Assembly (NCBI GenBank): GCA_964612515.1
Contig: CAZTCX010000004.1
Span: forward strand, 1 to 64,000
Reading direction: 5' to 3'
DNA from: SABY01 sp964612515
GTDB lineage: Bacteria; Bacteroidota; Bacteroidia; Bacteroidales; 4484-276
Length of the DNA: 64,000 nt
Of this stretch, positions 48,893 through 58,500 are shown in pieces. The stretch's first letter is position 1. Each line of letters opens with the position of its first letter. The translations under genes were made by a program, and so were the position numbers. Below the pieces are notes generated by a model that searched no databases, was not told where the DNA came from, and was given only the letters and a program-made list of their open reading frames with translations.

Positions 48893-50545
48893 ATGGATAA
48901 ATCTTCAATGAACGAAAAGATCAAAAATCTTGTACGCAATCATCCTAAAGCCCTGGTAAACATTCCCCGCCGCGAGATGATACGCGAATCTGTAAGCAAC
49001 CACGAAGCATTGGTTTCAGAATCGGGTGCTTTGGCTACCTGGACACCACCGGAATCAACCGGACGCTCACCCAAAGATACTGTGGTGGTGAAACGCGCCG
49101 AAAGTCAGGAAAAGATCGACTGGTCGTCACCCAACAACATACCCATCACCGAAGAAACTTTCGACATGCTCTTTGACGATGCACTGGCGATTCTTGGCAA
49201 AAAGGAGAAGATTTACGAAACTGATCGTGTATCCGGTGCCGACAGTAGCTATGCATTGCCCGTAAAGATGATCACTGATAAGGCATTGCATTCTTTGTTT
49301 GTGGATAATATGTTCCGTCCTATTCCTGAAGATATCAATAAAAGTATTTTTTATCAAAATGGCTTTCAGCTTCTGGCACTGCCTTACGACAAACTGGATA
49401 GCAAGAAATATGAAGGTCGCTTGCGCAAAATGCCCAATGGCACCATCTCCAATATGGCGGTGGCAATGGATATGGATCGCAAGCTTGGTGTGATCATTGG
49501 CTCGGCTTATTGCGGAAGTATTAAAAAATTGATTTTTACCGTGATGAACTTCCTGCTTCCTTTCGAAGGCATTTTGCCGCTGCACTGTTCGGCCAACGAA
49601 GGTCCTGATGGGAAATCAGCTTTGTTGCTCGGACTCTCCGGAACCGGTAAAACTACCCTTTCGGCTGATCCTAACCGCGCATTGCTTGGCGACGACGAGC
49701 ATGGCTGGAATGACCATGGCATCGCCAACTTCGAAAATGGCTGCTACGCCAAAATGATCGACATCGACCCATCGAAAGAGCCAGACATATACGATGCTGT
49801 GATGCACAAAGATGATTATCTGAACCATGGTTCGATTGTGGAAAATGCCATGATTTATCCCGATGGTTCATTCGATTATCATGACGACCGGCTCACCCCC
49901 AACTCGCGATCCTCATATCTGCTTACCTATTTGAAAAACATAAAAGAGTCGTCGGTATCCACGCATCCAAGCACCATCCTTTTCCTCACCGCCGATGCTT
50001 ACGGTGTGTTGCCTCCCGTTTCCAAACTCGGCGCCGATGAGGCCATGCTTTGGTTTTTGATGGGCTACACCAGCAAGCTGGCCGGCACCGAAACCGGTGT
50101 GACGGAGCCGCAGGCAACTTTCTCACGTTTCTTTGGCCAGCCGTTTATGCCCGCTAATCCTGATGTTTACGCTGATATGCTTGGTAAGAAAATGGAGAAA
50201 CATAATACACAGGTTTACCTGATCAATACCGGCTGGAGTGGCGGTGCCTATGGCGTAGGCAAACGTATGGACATCAACCTGACACGCAAAATGGTGGACG
50301 CTGCACTGAATGGTTCCCTTGCCAATGTTGAGTACGAATACGATGCATTTTTCCATCTGAACGTTCCCAAATCATGCCCGGGAGTACCGTCTGAAATATT
50401 GAAGCCCAAAAATACCTGGACGGATAAACAAGCATACGAGGCACAGGCAAAGATGCTGGCTAAAAAATTCAGCGATGCTTACGACAAAGCCTATGGTGAT
50501 AAACACATCAAAGCAAGCGTAGTAAAAATGTGCCCCGGCAAATAA
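48893..50545 (+). CDS. pckA: Phosphoenolpyruvate carboxykinase (ATP)
   Basis: 550 residues, the size of ATP-type PckA. The P-loop is LLGLSGTGKTTLSADPNRALLGDDEHGW (kinase-1a and 2 motifs), preceded by LPLHCSANEGPDGKSALLL; TEPQATFSRFFGQPF and NTGWSGGAYGVGKRM are further signatures. It interconverts oxaloacetate + ATP and PEP + CO2 + ADP. In fermenting Bacteroidota it often runs towards oxaloacetate to feed succinate; in acetate- or amino-acid-fed cells it runs the other way. Its pairing with ppdK puts both enzymes of the PEP node together. A terminator follows at 50578-50608. Confidence 0.96.
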   Translation: MDKSSMNEKIKNLVRNHPKALVNIPRREMIRESVSNHEALVSESGALATWTPPESTGRSPKDTVVVKRAESQEKIDWSSPNNIPITEETFDMLFDDALAILGKKEKIYETDRVSGADSSYALPVKMITDKALHSLFVDNMFRPIPEDINKSIFYQNGFQLLALPYDKLDSKKYEGRLRKMPNGTISNMAVAMDMDRKLGVIIGSAYCGSIKKLIFTVMNFLLPFEGILPLHCSANEGPDGKSALLLGLSGTGKTTLSADPNRALLGDDEHGWNDHGIANFENGCYAKMIDIDPSKEPDIYDAVMHKDDYLNHGSIVENAMIYPDGSFDYHDDRLTPNSRSSYLLTYLKNIKESSVSTHPSTILFLTADAYGVLPPVSKLGADEAMLWFLMGYTSKLAGTETGVTEPQATFSRFFGQPFMPANPDVYADMLGKKMEKHNTQVYLINTGWSGGAYGVGKRMDINLTRKMVDAALNGSLANVEYEYDAFFHLNVPKSCPGVPSEILKPKNTWTDKQAYEAQAKMLAKKFSDAYDKAYGDKHIKASVVKMCPGK

Positions 50546-50577
50546 GCTGCGGTATTGATGCGCAACAAAAACAAAAA

Positions 50578-50608
50578 GGTCGGCCTGGCAACAGCAGCCG
50601 GCTTTTTT
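50578..50608 (+). terminator. Rho-independent terminator after pckA
   Basis: Stem GTCGGC/GCCGGC with an inner CTG/CAG pair and a GCAA loop, two-base bulge, then six T. Confidence 0.8.
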
Positions 50609-50740
50609 GTTTGTGGCGCAGATTGGAGGGACGATTTACGATTTTTGAATGACGATTTCAGATGAACTTTGAGATGATATAATGAGTTTGTTTCAAATCA
50701 CCTAAACTTTGAATTTTAAATTTTTGAATGAATAGTTTCA

Positions 50741-50831
50741 GCCCCAACGGGGCGCCATCATCAGCCGGGTGCGCAGCGCCCGGAAATCAAAAGCGACCAC
50801 CAGATTAAGCCCCAAAGGGGCGACATCAATT
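50741..50831. repeat. 91-bp intergenic repeat, copy 1
   Basis: It contains three palindromic elements: GCCCC-AAC-GGGGC... at the left end, CCGGG...CCCGG in the middle and GCCCC-AAA-GGGGC at the right. It is identical over 91 bases to 51030-51120. This GC-rich hairpin style resembles REP/BIME-type repeats; no coding role is apparent. Confidence 0.8.
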
Positions 50832-50893
50832 GATTGGGATTTTTAATTTTTAGAAAGATAATTGGATATCGAATAATGAATTTCAAAGGAAAG

Positions 50894-50936
50894 GCCCCGA
50901 CGGGGCGCTATCACCAGCCGGGTGCGCAGCGTCCTG
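50894..50936. repeat. Diverged, truncated copy of the 91-bp repeat
   Basis: It matches the first ~43 bases of the unit with a few changes (GCCCC-GAC-GGGGC, CCAGCCGGGTGCGCAGCG). It lies between the two full copies. Confidence 0.7.
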
Positions 50937-51029
50937 AAAACATGGCGTTTTCTGAAGAATTTTAGGATTTCAAAAAGTTAAAAATTGGATATCGAATAAT
51001 GAATTTCAAATTTTGAATTTCGAAGGAAA

Positions 51030-51120
51030 GCCCCAACGGGGCGCCATCATCAGCCGGGTGCGCAGCGCCCGGAAATCAAAAGCGACCACCAGATTAAGCC
51101 CCAAAGGGGCGACATCAATT
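51030..51120. repeat. 91-bp intergenic repeat, copy 2
   Basis: Identical to 50741-50831. The AT-rich phrase ATTGGATATCGAATAATGAA, found at about 50861 and again at 50985, precedes the truncated copy and this one. Confidence 0.8.
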
Positions 51121-51311
51121 TAGATGGACGAAGTGCGGTTGACGCTTGACGGAGGACGAATGCCGACAGATTGCTTCGCTGCGCTCGCAATGAACGATTA
51201 ACAATTAACGATCACGATTAAATTTTGAATCTTGAATGGCTTTTTCGGATGTGTCTTGAAAGGGATGCTTCGGATACCACGATGCTGCGGCAGGGATTGG
51301 AGCGGCACACG

Positions 51312-51398
51312 GCGAAGCGGAGCTTGTAATTTTTGCCAGCGGGCGGAGGCTGACGAAGGAAGCCCACGCACCGCCTGCAAAAATACAAGCTCTGCGAG
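51312..51398. repeat. Long imperfect hairpin upstream of the YggS gene
   Basis: Left arm AGCTTGTAATTTTTGC (51321-51336) pairs with GCAAAAATACAAGCT (51377-51391), one bulged base; GC-rich sequence between the arms can pair further. The phrases agcggcacacggcgaagcgg and gggtatagcggaaagccc around it look like a mobile intergenic repeat or a structured RNA. I cannot name it. The rest of 51121-51463 holds no gene I can support. Confidence 0.45.
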
Positions 51399-51463
51399 GC
51401 GGGTATAGCGGAAAGCCCGTTAGCCGCCCTAAATATTTTTCTTAATTTTACGGTTTTAAAGAA

Positions 51464-52138
51464 ATGAAAATGGATGTAAAAGCAAACTTGCTTCAACTTC
51501 GCGGCGAAATTCCTGAGACGGTGAAGTTGGTGGCTGTGTCGAAAACAAAGCCCGTGGAAACGCTGATGGATGCATATAATGCCGGTCAGCGGATTTTTGG
51601 TGAGAACAAGGTGCAGGAGCTTGTAGAAAAGCAGGCGATAATGCCGGCTGACATCCGGTGGCACTTTATCGGGCATCTGCAGTCGAACAAGGTGAAGATG
51701 CTGGTGCCGGTGGTGGGCATGATTGAGGCGGTGGACAGCCTGAAGCTGCTGCGGAATATTAATAAGGAAGCGCGGAAGATAAAGCGACGTGTGCCTTGTC
51801 TGCTGCAGTTTCATATTGCCGAAGAGGATACAAAGTTTGGCCTCGACATGACCGAAGCAGACGCGATGCTGCAGGAAATAAACCCGGTGGAGATGACGGG
51901 TGTGCAGATTGCCGGTGTGATGGGCATGGCTACTTACACCGATAATGAACAACAGATCACCAGAGAATTTGCGCATCTGCATCAGATTTTTGATGAGATA
52001 AAAGCAAGGTACTTTGCCGATGATCCTAATTTTAAGGAGATCAGCATGGGAATGTCAGGCGATTACCAAATTGCAATCGCGCAAGGGAGTACGATGGTGC
52101 GCATAGGCAGCCTCATATTTGGTGAACGGAATTATTAA
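51464..52138 (+). CDS. YggS-family pyridoxal-phosphate homeostasis protein
   Basis: 224 residues, single-domain PLP-binding barrel. KLVAVSKTKP carries the PLP lysine (K27), and IFGENKVQELVEK, WHFIGHLQSNKVKML and SMGMSGDYQIAIAQGSTMVRIGSLIFG are the family's other conserved blocks. YggS/PLPBP proteins bind PLP without known catalysis and keep vitamin B6 and amino-acid pools in balance. ATG 51464 is followed by a second in-frame ATG at 51470. The gene stands alone between repeat-rich regions. Confidence 0.92.
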   Translation: MKMDVKANLLQLRGEIPETVKLVAVSKTKPVETLMDAYNAGQRIFGENKVQELVEKQAIMPADIRWHFIGHLQSNKVKMLVPVVGMIEAVDSLKLLRNINKEARKIKRRVPCLLQFHIAEEDTKFGLDMTEADAMLQEINPVEMTGVQIAGVMGMATYTDNEQQITREFAHLHQIFDEIKARYFADDPNFKEISMGMSGDYQIAIAQGSTMVRIGSLIFGERNY

Positions 52139-52291
52139 TAATCTACAATTCTGTGGTGCCTGTGATTGAAGGTAAAATTCCAAATTCCAGATTTCAAATG
52201 AATTCCAAATCACAATTTCCAAAAATCCCTGCTAGTTTAGCTTTTTGAATTTTGATTTGGATATTTATAGTTATGGAGAATTGTTTTTTTT

Positions 52292-52441
52292 GCCTCACCC
52301 CCGACCCCTCTCCAATTGGAGAGGGGAGCGCTTTTGCCGGGCTTTATGGGAGTTCGTTGGGCGGAGCGTTTCGTTTGGGTTTTTCCGCTAAGCCACGAAG
52401 GAGTGCTCCCTTCCCCGTGTCGGGGATGGGGCATTGGTGGC
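52292..52441. repeat. Intergenic repeat with terminal palindromes
   Basis: The left end contains a perfect palindrome, CCCCTCTCC and its complement around AATT (52305-52326). The right end (about 52414-52441) has a second hairpin-like element, CTTCCCC-GTGT-CGGGGATGGGG. The GGGAGCGC near the left and GAGTGCTCCC near the right are partly complementary. The layout resembles a MITE-like or REP-like element of this phylum, with no open frame worth calling. Flanking 52139-52291 and 52442-52571 are AT-rich with nothing recognised. Confidence 0.5.
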
Positions 52442-52571
52442 GAAATAGCTGAAAACAATTGTCGCAAGTATTAGCGCTTAAATAATTACCATTTATTTGT
52501 GATTTGATCTGTTGTCTTTTGGGATTTGAGAAAAAGTGTCAGTAATTAATTGAAATCCAATTTCTGCTTTT

Positions 52572-53531
52572 ATGGTGTATGTGCTTTTTATAGTGGGTTT
52601 TGTAATATTGATTGCCGGCGCTAATATTCTTGTAAACGGTGCCAGCTCAGTGGGCAAGCATTTTAAAATGTCGTCACTGGTGATAGGTGCCACCATTGTG
52701 GCGCTGGGAACTTCACTGCCCGAGCTTCTCATCAATATATTTGCGTCGGTGCGCGGACAGACCGACCTTGCTCTCACCAATGTGATGGGTAGCAACATCA
52801 TGAATACGCTGCTGATCATCGGCGTATCTGCAATGATATTTCCGATTATTCCCGGTCGCAAAGTCATGCGCACCATCGTTCCCATCAGCCTGTTTGCTTC
52901 GCTGGTGCTGGGGTTGCTGGTGTACATCCATTTTGAGCCAGTAGCCGCCACACTTGTCATCGATTATCTGGAAGGCTTGCTATTACTTGTGCTGCTGATA
53001 GGCTACCTATTGTTCACCTACTTTTTTATACGTAAATCAGGCAGCGAAGGTCAGAATGCTGACGAAATAAAAGAGTATCCACTGTGGAAGTCGGTGCTGA
53101 TGATTTTTATTGGAGTGGCCGGATTGTATTTTGGCGGCAACTGGGTGGTGGAAGGTGCGGTGCACGTAGCCGAGGCTTTCGGGATGAGTCAGGCACTGGT
53201 GGGGATTACCATTGTGGCGGTGGCTACGTCGTTGCCCGAACTAATTACCTCGGTGCTGGCAGCTTTGCGCAAAAATTCAGACATCGCTATCGGCAACGCT
53301 TTGGGATCGAATATTTTCAATATTTTTCTGATACTCGGCGTCAGCGCAATGATATGTCCGCTACCGTTCAGCGCTGCGCTGAGCATCGACCTTTGGGTGA
53401 TGATTCTGGCCAATTTGGTGGTGGTGTTTTTTGTGTGGGTTGGGCGCGGCCACAAAATCACGCGTTTGGAAGGTGGTCTGATGGCGTCTATTTACATAGC
53501 CTATATTGTTTGGCTATTGATGACGCATTGA
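52572..53531 (+). CDS. Sodium/calcium exchanger (YrbG family)
   Basis: 319 residues with about 10 transmembrane helices in two inverted halves. Each half carries the alpha-repeat: LGTSLPELLINIFASVRG then NVMGSNIMNTLL in the first, and VATSLPELITSVLAALRK then NALGSNIFNIFL in the second. The GTSLPE and ATSLPE Glu residues bind the cation. It should export Ca2+ (or exchange K+) against Na+ across the inner membrane. It has no operon partner: the cupin gene downstream is convergent. Confidence 0.9.
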   Translation: MVYVLFIVGFVILIAGANILVNGASSVGKHFKMSSLVIGATIVALGTSLPELLINIFASVRGQTDLALTNVMGSNIMNTLLIIGVSAMIFPIIPGRKVMRTIVPISLFASLVLGLLVYIHFEPVAATLVIDYLEGLLLLVLLIGYLLFTYFFIRKSGSEGQNADEIKEYPLWKSVLMIFIGVAGLYFGGNWVVEGAVHVAEAFGMSQALVGITIVAVATSLPELITSVLAALRKNSDIAIGNALGSNIFNIFLILGVSAMICPLPFSAALSIDLWVMILANLVVVFFVWVGRGHKITRLEGGLMASIYIAYIVWLLMTH

Positions 53532-53603
53532 AACCATTTTTTGGCACCATAAAAACTATAAGTCAAATCCTAATATTTGCTGATAATCGTGTCAGCCCTG
53601 ATT

Positions 53604-54107
53604 TCAAATTAACTCCCTAATCTTCTTTTCAAACTGCGGATATTGTTTTATCAATTCCTCAGCGTTTGGCGCAATGAAATCTTCAAACTCAAACCCTGGA
53701 GCCGTAGTTGCACCGAATAAAGCAAACGCACCGCCATCGACAAGTTTAGTTCCCTGCCAAGTGAATTTGGGAACGACAACCTGAGGAATTTGCCCTTTTT
53801 GCAAATCATTACCGATGGTGATTATCTTACCGGTTCCATCATCAAACAGTTGCAGCATCTCCACCGGGTCGCCCATGTAGAAATGGAAGATTTCGTCAGT
53901 CGGCAGTTTGTGCAACGAGGAGAAGGTTTCGGGTGTCAGCAGATAGTAGATCGCTGTCGTAAATGTTCTTGCGCTTTGGTAGCGCTGAGGCAGATGTTCT
54001 TTGGGCACCATCTCTTCGCTCCGATAGGTTTCGCGATAGTAACCACCTTCAATGGTGAGGGGTTTCAAATCAAAAATTTCGATGATTTGTTTTACGGTCT
54101 CGGTCAT
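53604..54107 (-). CDS. DUF985 cupin protein
   Basis: 167 residues of one cupin barrel. The opening PLTIEGGYYRETYRSEEMVP, AIYYLLTPETFSSLHKLPTDEIFHFYMGDPVEMLQL and LVDGGAFALFGATTAPGFEFEDF are the standard DUF985 blocks. Its reaction is not established; some homologues resemble sugar-phosphate epimerases in fold. Conserved His and Glu residues (LHKLPTDEIFHFY) would hold a metal or substrate. It is 70 bases from the end of the efflux operon on the same strand; functional linkage is not evident. Confidence 0.85.
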   Translation of the reverse strand: MTETVKQIIEIFDLKPLTIEGGYYRETYRSEEMVPKEHLPQRYQSARTFTTAIYYLLTPETFSSLHKLPTDEIFHFYMGDPVEMLQLFDDGTGKIITIGNDLQKGQIPQVVVPKFTWQGTKLVDGGAFALFGATTAPGFEFEDFIAPNAEELIKQYPQFEKKIRELI

Positions 54108-54177
54108 TTGTTTTCGAGTTTGTTAATCTTATCTTTTAATAAAACAAAATCCAGTTCAGGAAACCCTTAAATCTTTT

Positions 54178-55582
54178 CTACTGCTCCGGCGTGATCCACC
54201 CACCGCCCAGTGCCTGGTATAGGTTGATATAGCCCGAAAGGTACTCCCGCCTCAGTTGCGACATCTCCTGTTGCACCTGAAACAGGGTGCGCTCGCTTTC
54301 GAGCACTTCCAGATAGGAAGTTACGCCGCCGTCGTACCGTTCGTTGGATAGCTGTGAAGCATTTTGGGCAGCAGCCAACTCTCGTTCTTTTATCAGATAT
54401 TGCCGGCCATAGGTGTTGATTGAAATAAGTGCATTTTCCACTTCACCAAAAGCCTGAAGCACCGTAGATTCGTATTGTATTTCTACTTCGGTGATGCGTT
54501 CCTTTTCTATCTCAAACCTCCGCTTATTTTTACCAAAGTTAAAAATTGGTCCCAGCAACCCGCCACTTACCGACCAGGCAGCACCGCCGCTGGTGAGTGT
54601 TGAGAGGTCAGCGCTGGCCAGGCCACNNNNNNNNNNGCAATCCGGTGATGCTGATGGAAGGAAAGCGCTGCGCTTGCGCAATGCCTGCCCTGTCGTATTG
54701 TGCCTGTAGAAGTTCGTCGGCTTGCGCAATGTCAGGACGGCGCTGCAGCAATTCTGAAGGTAATCCCGGCGGAATCTCAGGCGGCAAGGATTGTTGAAGC
54801 AGTGTTAATCCAGTGGTGATTTGCCCGGGATTGCGCCCAAGCAAAAAAGACAAAGCATTTTCTGTTTGAACAACTGCCCGTTCATATTGCGGCAACGCGC
54901 CGGCAGCCACTGCCAGTTGTATCTGTGCCTGGTTCAGGTCGATGCCGGCAACCACGCCTTCGTCAAAACGTTGTTGGATGATGTCGAGCGAGCCTTTGCG
55001 GGTTTGGATCGTTTGCAGGGTTATCTCCATTCGCTCCTGATAGTCGAGAAGCTGAAAATAAACGTTCACCACTTCGGTGATGATGGCAATTTGCACTGCC
55101 CGGTGTCCGTATTCTGTGGCCAGCAGTTCGGAGCGCGCAGCAGCAGTAGCATGGAGGTATTTCCCCCAAAAGTCGATTTCCCATTGCAGATTGGCTGCGC
55201 CATAGAAAAAGTTGACAGGATCGTCGGTTTTTTGGCCGCCCAAAAAGTTACCGCGCGTGGCGCCCGCTTCGTAACCGATGCGGGGAAAGGCGTCGGCACG
55301 GGCATAACCCACCGCCAGGCGTGCCTGTACCACGCGGCTGGCAGCTATGCGAACATCCGTGTTTTGTCGGAGCGCTTCCGCAATGAGGGTGTCGAGCACC
55401 GGATCGTCGAAAAGCTCCCACCAGCGCAGATTGTAAGCCGTGTCGGCGGCGGCCTGATCAAAACGATATGCTGAAGGTATTTCGGTTGTAGGTTTTTGAT
55501 ATTTCGGTCCCACCATACAGCCGCTCATCAGCACTACTACAGTTAATAAAAGGGTTATCAAAAATTGTCGTTGCGTATTCAT
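54178..55582 (-). CDS. Outer-membrane efflux lipoprotein (OprM/NodT type), split by an assembly gap
   Basis: One gene interrupted by 10 N at 54627-54636. The N-terminal part has a lipobox (VVLMSGCMVGPKY) and the first half of the TolC fold (FDDPVLDTLIAEALRQNTDVRIAASRVVQARLAVG); the C-terminal part begins GLASADLSTLTSGGAAWS and ends in QALGGGWITPEQ. The two halves are in different frames across the placeholder, so the real gap must be a multiple of three rather than 10. The protein forms the outer-membrane channel of the RND pump, whose gene ends 11 bases upstream. Confidence 0.9.
54627..54636. other. Assembly gap of 10 N
   Basis: It falls inside the outer-membrane efflux gene. Reading frame demands a gap length divisible by three. 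Confidence 0.95.
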
Positions 55583-55593
55583 GCCTCTTTGTG

Positions 55594-58500
55594 TTACGAT
55601 TTTATAATCTGCTTTTCGGCATTTAATTTTTCTCTCTTCTTTTCGTAGCCGGCCAGTTTTCCTATCAGAATATAAAGCATTGGATAGAAAAGCACACCGA
55701 GTGCTGTGGCTACCACCATTCCGCCAAATAGCGTCATACCCATTACCTTGCGGGCTTCGGAACCGGCACCGCTGGCTACTATCAGTGGCAGGATGCCTAG
55801 GATAAAGCTGAATGCCGTCATTAGGATGGGCCGGAAACGCAGTCGTGCGGCGGCAATAGCAGAATCGTAAAGCGAAAGTCCTTGCTCGAATTTCAGGTTG
55901 GCAAATTCGATGATCAGGATGGCGTTTTTGGCCGCCATTGCGATAAGCATCACCAGCGAAATTTGCGCAAATACATTATTTACATAGCTTTCGCTAAATA
56001 GCCGTGCAATGAGTAGGGCAAGCATAGCTCCCAGCAATGCGAAGGGTGTCCCCAGCAAAATGCTGAAAGGCAGTGACCAGCTCTCGTACTGTGCCGCCAG
56101 GATTAGAAATACAAATAGCAGCGAGAATACGAAAACGATGCTGCCGGTGCCAGACGCCTTTCGTTCCTGATACGACATGTTGGTCCATTCGTAGCCCATG
56201 TTGTCAGGAAGCACCTGGGCTGCTACCTCTTCAAGGGCATCGAGCGCCTGACTCGAGCTATAGCCGGGAGCAGGGTTGCCGGTGAGTTCGGCGGAACGGT
56301 ACAGATTGAAACGGTTGGTGAAGTCGGGGCCAGATATTTTTTTGACATCTACAAATGCCGAAAGCGGTATGCTCTCTCCCTGGTTGTTTTTTACAAAAAA
56401 CAGATTGATCTGCTCTTCATTGATGCGGTATTCGGGCTGTGCCTGAACATAAGTTTTGTAAAGACGCCCAAAACGGTTGAAGTCGTTTACGTATGCACCG
56501 CCCAGGAAAGCCCCGATGGTGGTGTAAACATCGTTGAGATTAACACCTGCCTTGAGAATCATATCACGGTTGAGATCGACATAACGCTGCGGTGTGCTGG
56601 CGCTATAGGTTGTAAAAATGTTGGCGATTTCGGGGCGTGCGGCAGCAGCTCTGATGAACTGTACGCTTTGTTCGGCTAGGTATTCTGGTGTGCCGCCACT
56701 TTTGTCCTGCAGCACGATCGAAAATCCGGAGCCACTTCCCAGACCCGGAATGGCGGGCGGCCCCATGGCAACAGCCTGAGCACCCACCACACCTGCCAGC
56801 TTTTTGTTTACTTCGCGCGCTATTTCCAGTGCCGTTTTGTCGCGGTCACTCCAGTCGGTTAGCGACACAAACATGAAAGCAGTATTGGTGGACAAAGCGC
56901 CAGAGACAAGGCTATAGCCAGTGGCAGAGGTAACATATTGTATCTCGTCAAGCTCCATGAGCATGTCTTCGATTTCACGCGTTACCACATCCGAACGCTG
57001 CAAGGAGGCTGCGCTGGGGAGTTGGACGTTGATCATAAAATAGCCCTGGTCTTCTTCGGGGATGAAACCTCCCGGAACACCTTTTCCTACAAAAACCAGC
57101 GCCACCACCATGATGAGGATGTAAACGACGCCGCGTTTCATCTTCCGCGCAAAGTGTCCGGCAAAGGAGGTGTAAGAATCGGTAGTTTTGTCGAATACCC
57201 GGTTGAAGCCGGCGAAAAATTTACCAAGAAATCCTTTGTAAGGTTTGGGGTTGCGTAGTAAAAGGGCGCAAAGTGCGGGGCTGAGCGTGAGTGCGTTGAG
57301 TGCAGAAAACAGCACAGAGATAGCCACCGTAATGGCAAACTGCTGATAGAGTCGGCCGGTGATGCCGCCCATGGCCGCTACCGGAATAAACACGGCAACC
57401 AAAACCAGCGTGGTGGCAATTACCGGTGCGGTAACTTCACGCATGGCTTTATTGGTGGCATCTATCGCATTCATTCCATTATGGATATTCACCTGCACTG
57501 CCTCTACCACAACAATGGCATCGTCCACCACAATACCGATGGCAAGCACCAGCCCGAGAAGTGAAAGCACATTAATACTAAAACCCAATATCGGGAAAAC
57601 GATAAAAGCACCGATGAGTGATACCGGAATGGCGATGGTGGGGATGAGTGTTGCACGCCAGTCCTGGATAAAGAGAAACACAACCAGGATTACCAAAAGC
57701 AGCGCAATGATGAGGGTCTCAAAAATCTCTTTGATACCGGTGGTGATGGCTTTTGTCGAGTCAAGAGAAACGGTATAGTGAATGCCTTCAGGAAACGATT
57801 TTGAAAGCTCTTCCATGCGTTCGCGCAGGTTATCGGCAATTTCGACAGCGTTGGAGCCGGGAGCCTGATAGATCATAAACATGCCGGCATTCTTACCATC
57901 CAAACGCGTAAATGCATTGTAGGATTCAACGCCAAGCTCAACCGAGGCAAGGTCACGAAGTTTTACCTGAGAGCCATTTTCGTTTACACGCACCACAATA
58001 TCACCAAACTCTTCTTCTGATTTGAGTCGCTCGGGCAAGCGCACGGTATAGGTAAATTCCGTTCCTGGTGGAGCCGGTTCGGCGCCGAATTTCCCTCCTG
58101 GAACTATCACACTTTGTGCTCTTATTGCGGCAACAATTTCCGGAATGGTAACGTCGAGCGAAGCAAGCCGGTCGGGTTTTACCCAGATGCGCATGGAATA
58201 CTCGCTCGATCCCAGCAAATCCACACGACCCACGCCTGGCTCGCGCGCCAGGATGTCCTGTATATTAATGGACATGTAGTTGCCCAAAAACTGTTGATCG
58301 TACCGATCGTCGTCGGCGCTGAGTGTGATGATAAGAATGGGAAAAGAAAATGATTTCTCAGTTTTCAATCCATATTGCTTTACCGATTCCGGCAGCTTTG
58401 GGGTAGCCGATGAAACCCGGTTTTGGGTAAAAACGGTATTCATGTCCGGGTCGGTGCCAATGCCGAAGGTAATCTGCAGCGACATCGTGCCGTCGTTGGC

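Noticed and set aside
50741..51120. CRISPR array
   Set aside because: Only two full units and one relic with unequal spacing, and each unit is palindromic three times; no cas genes.
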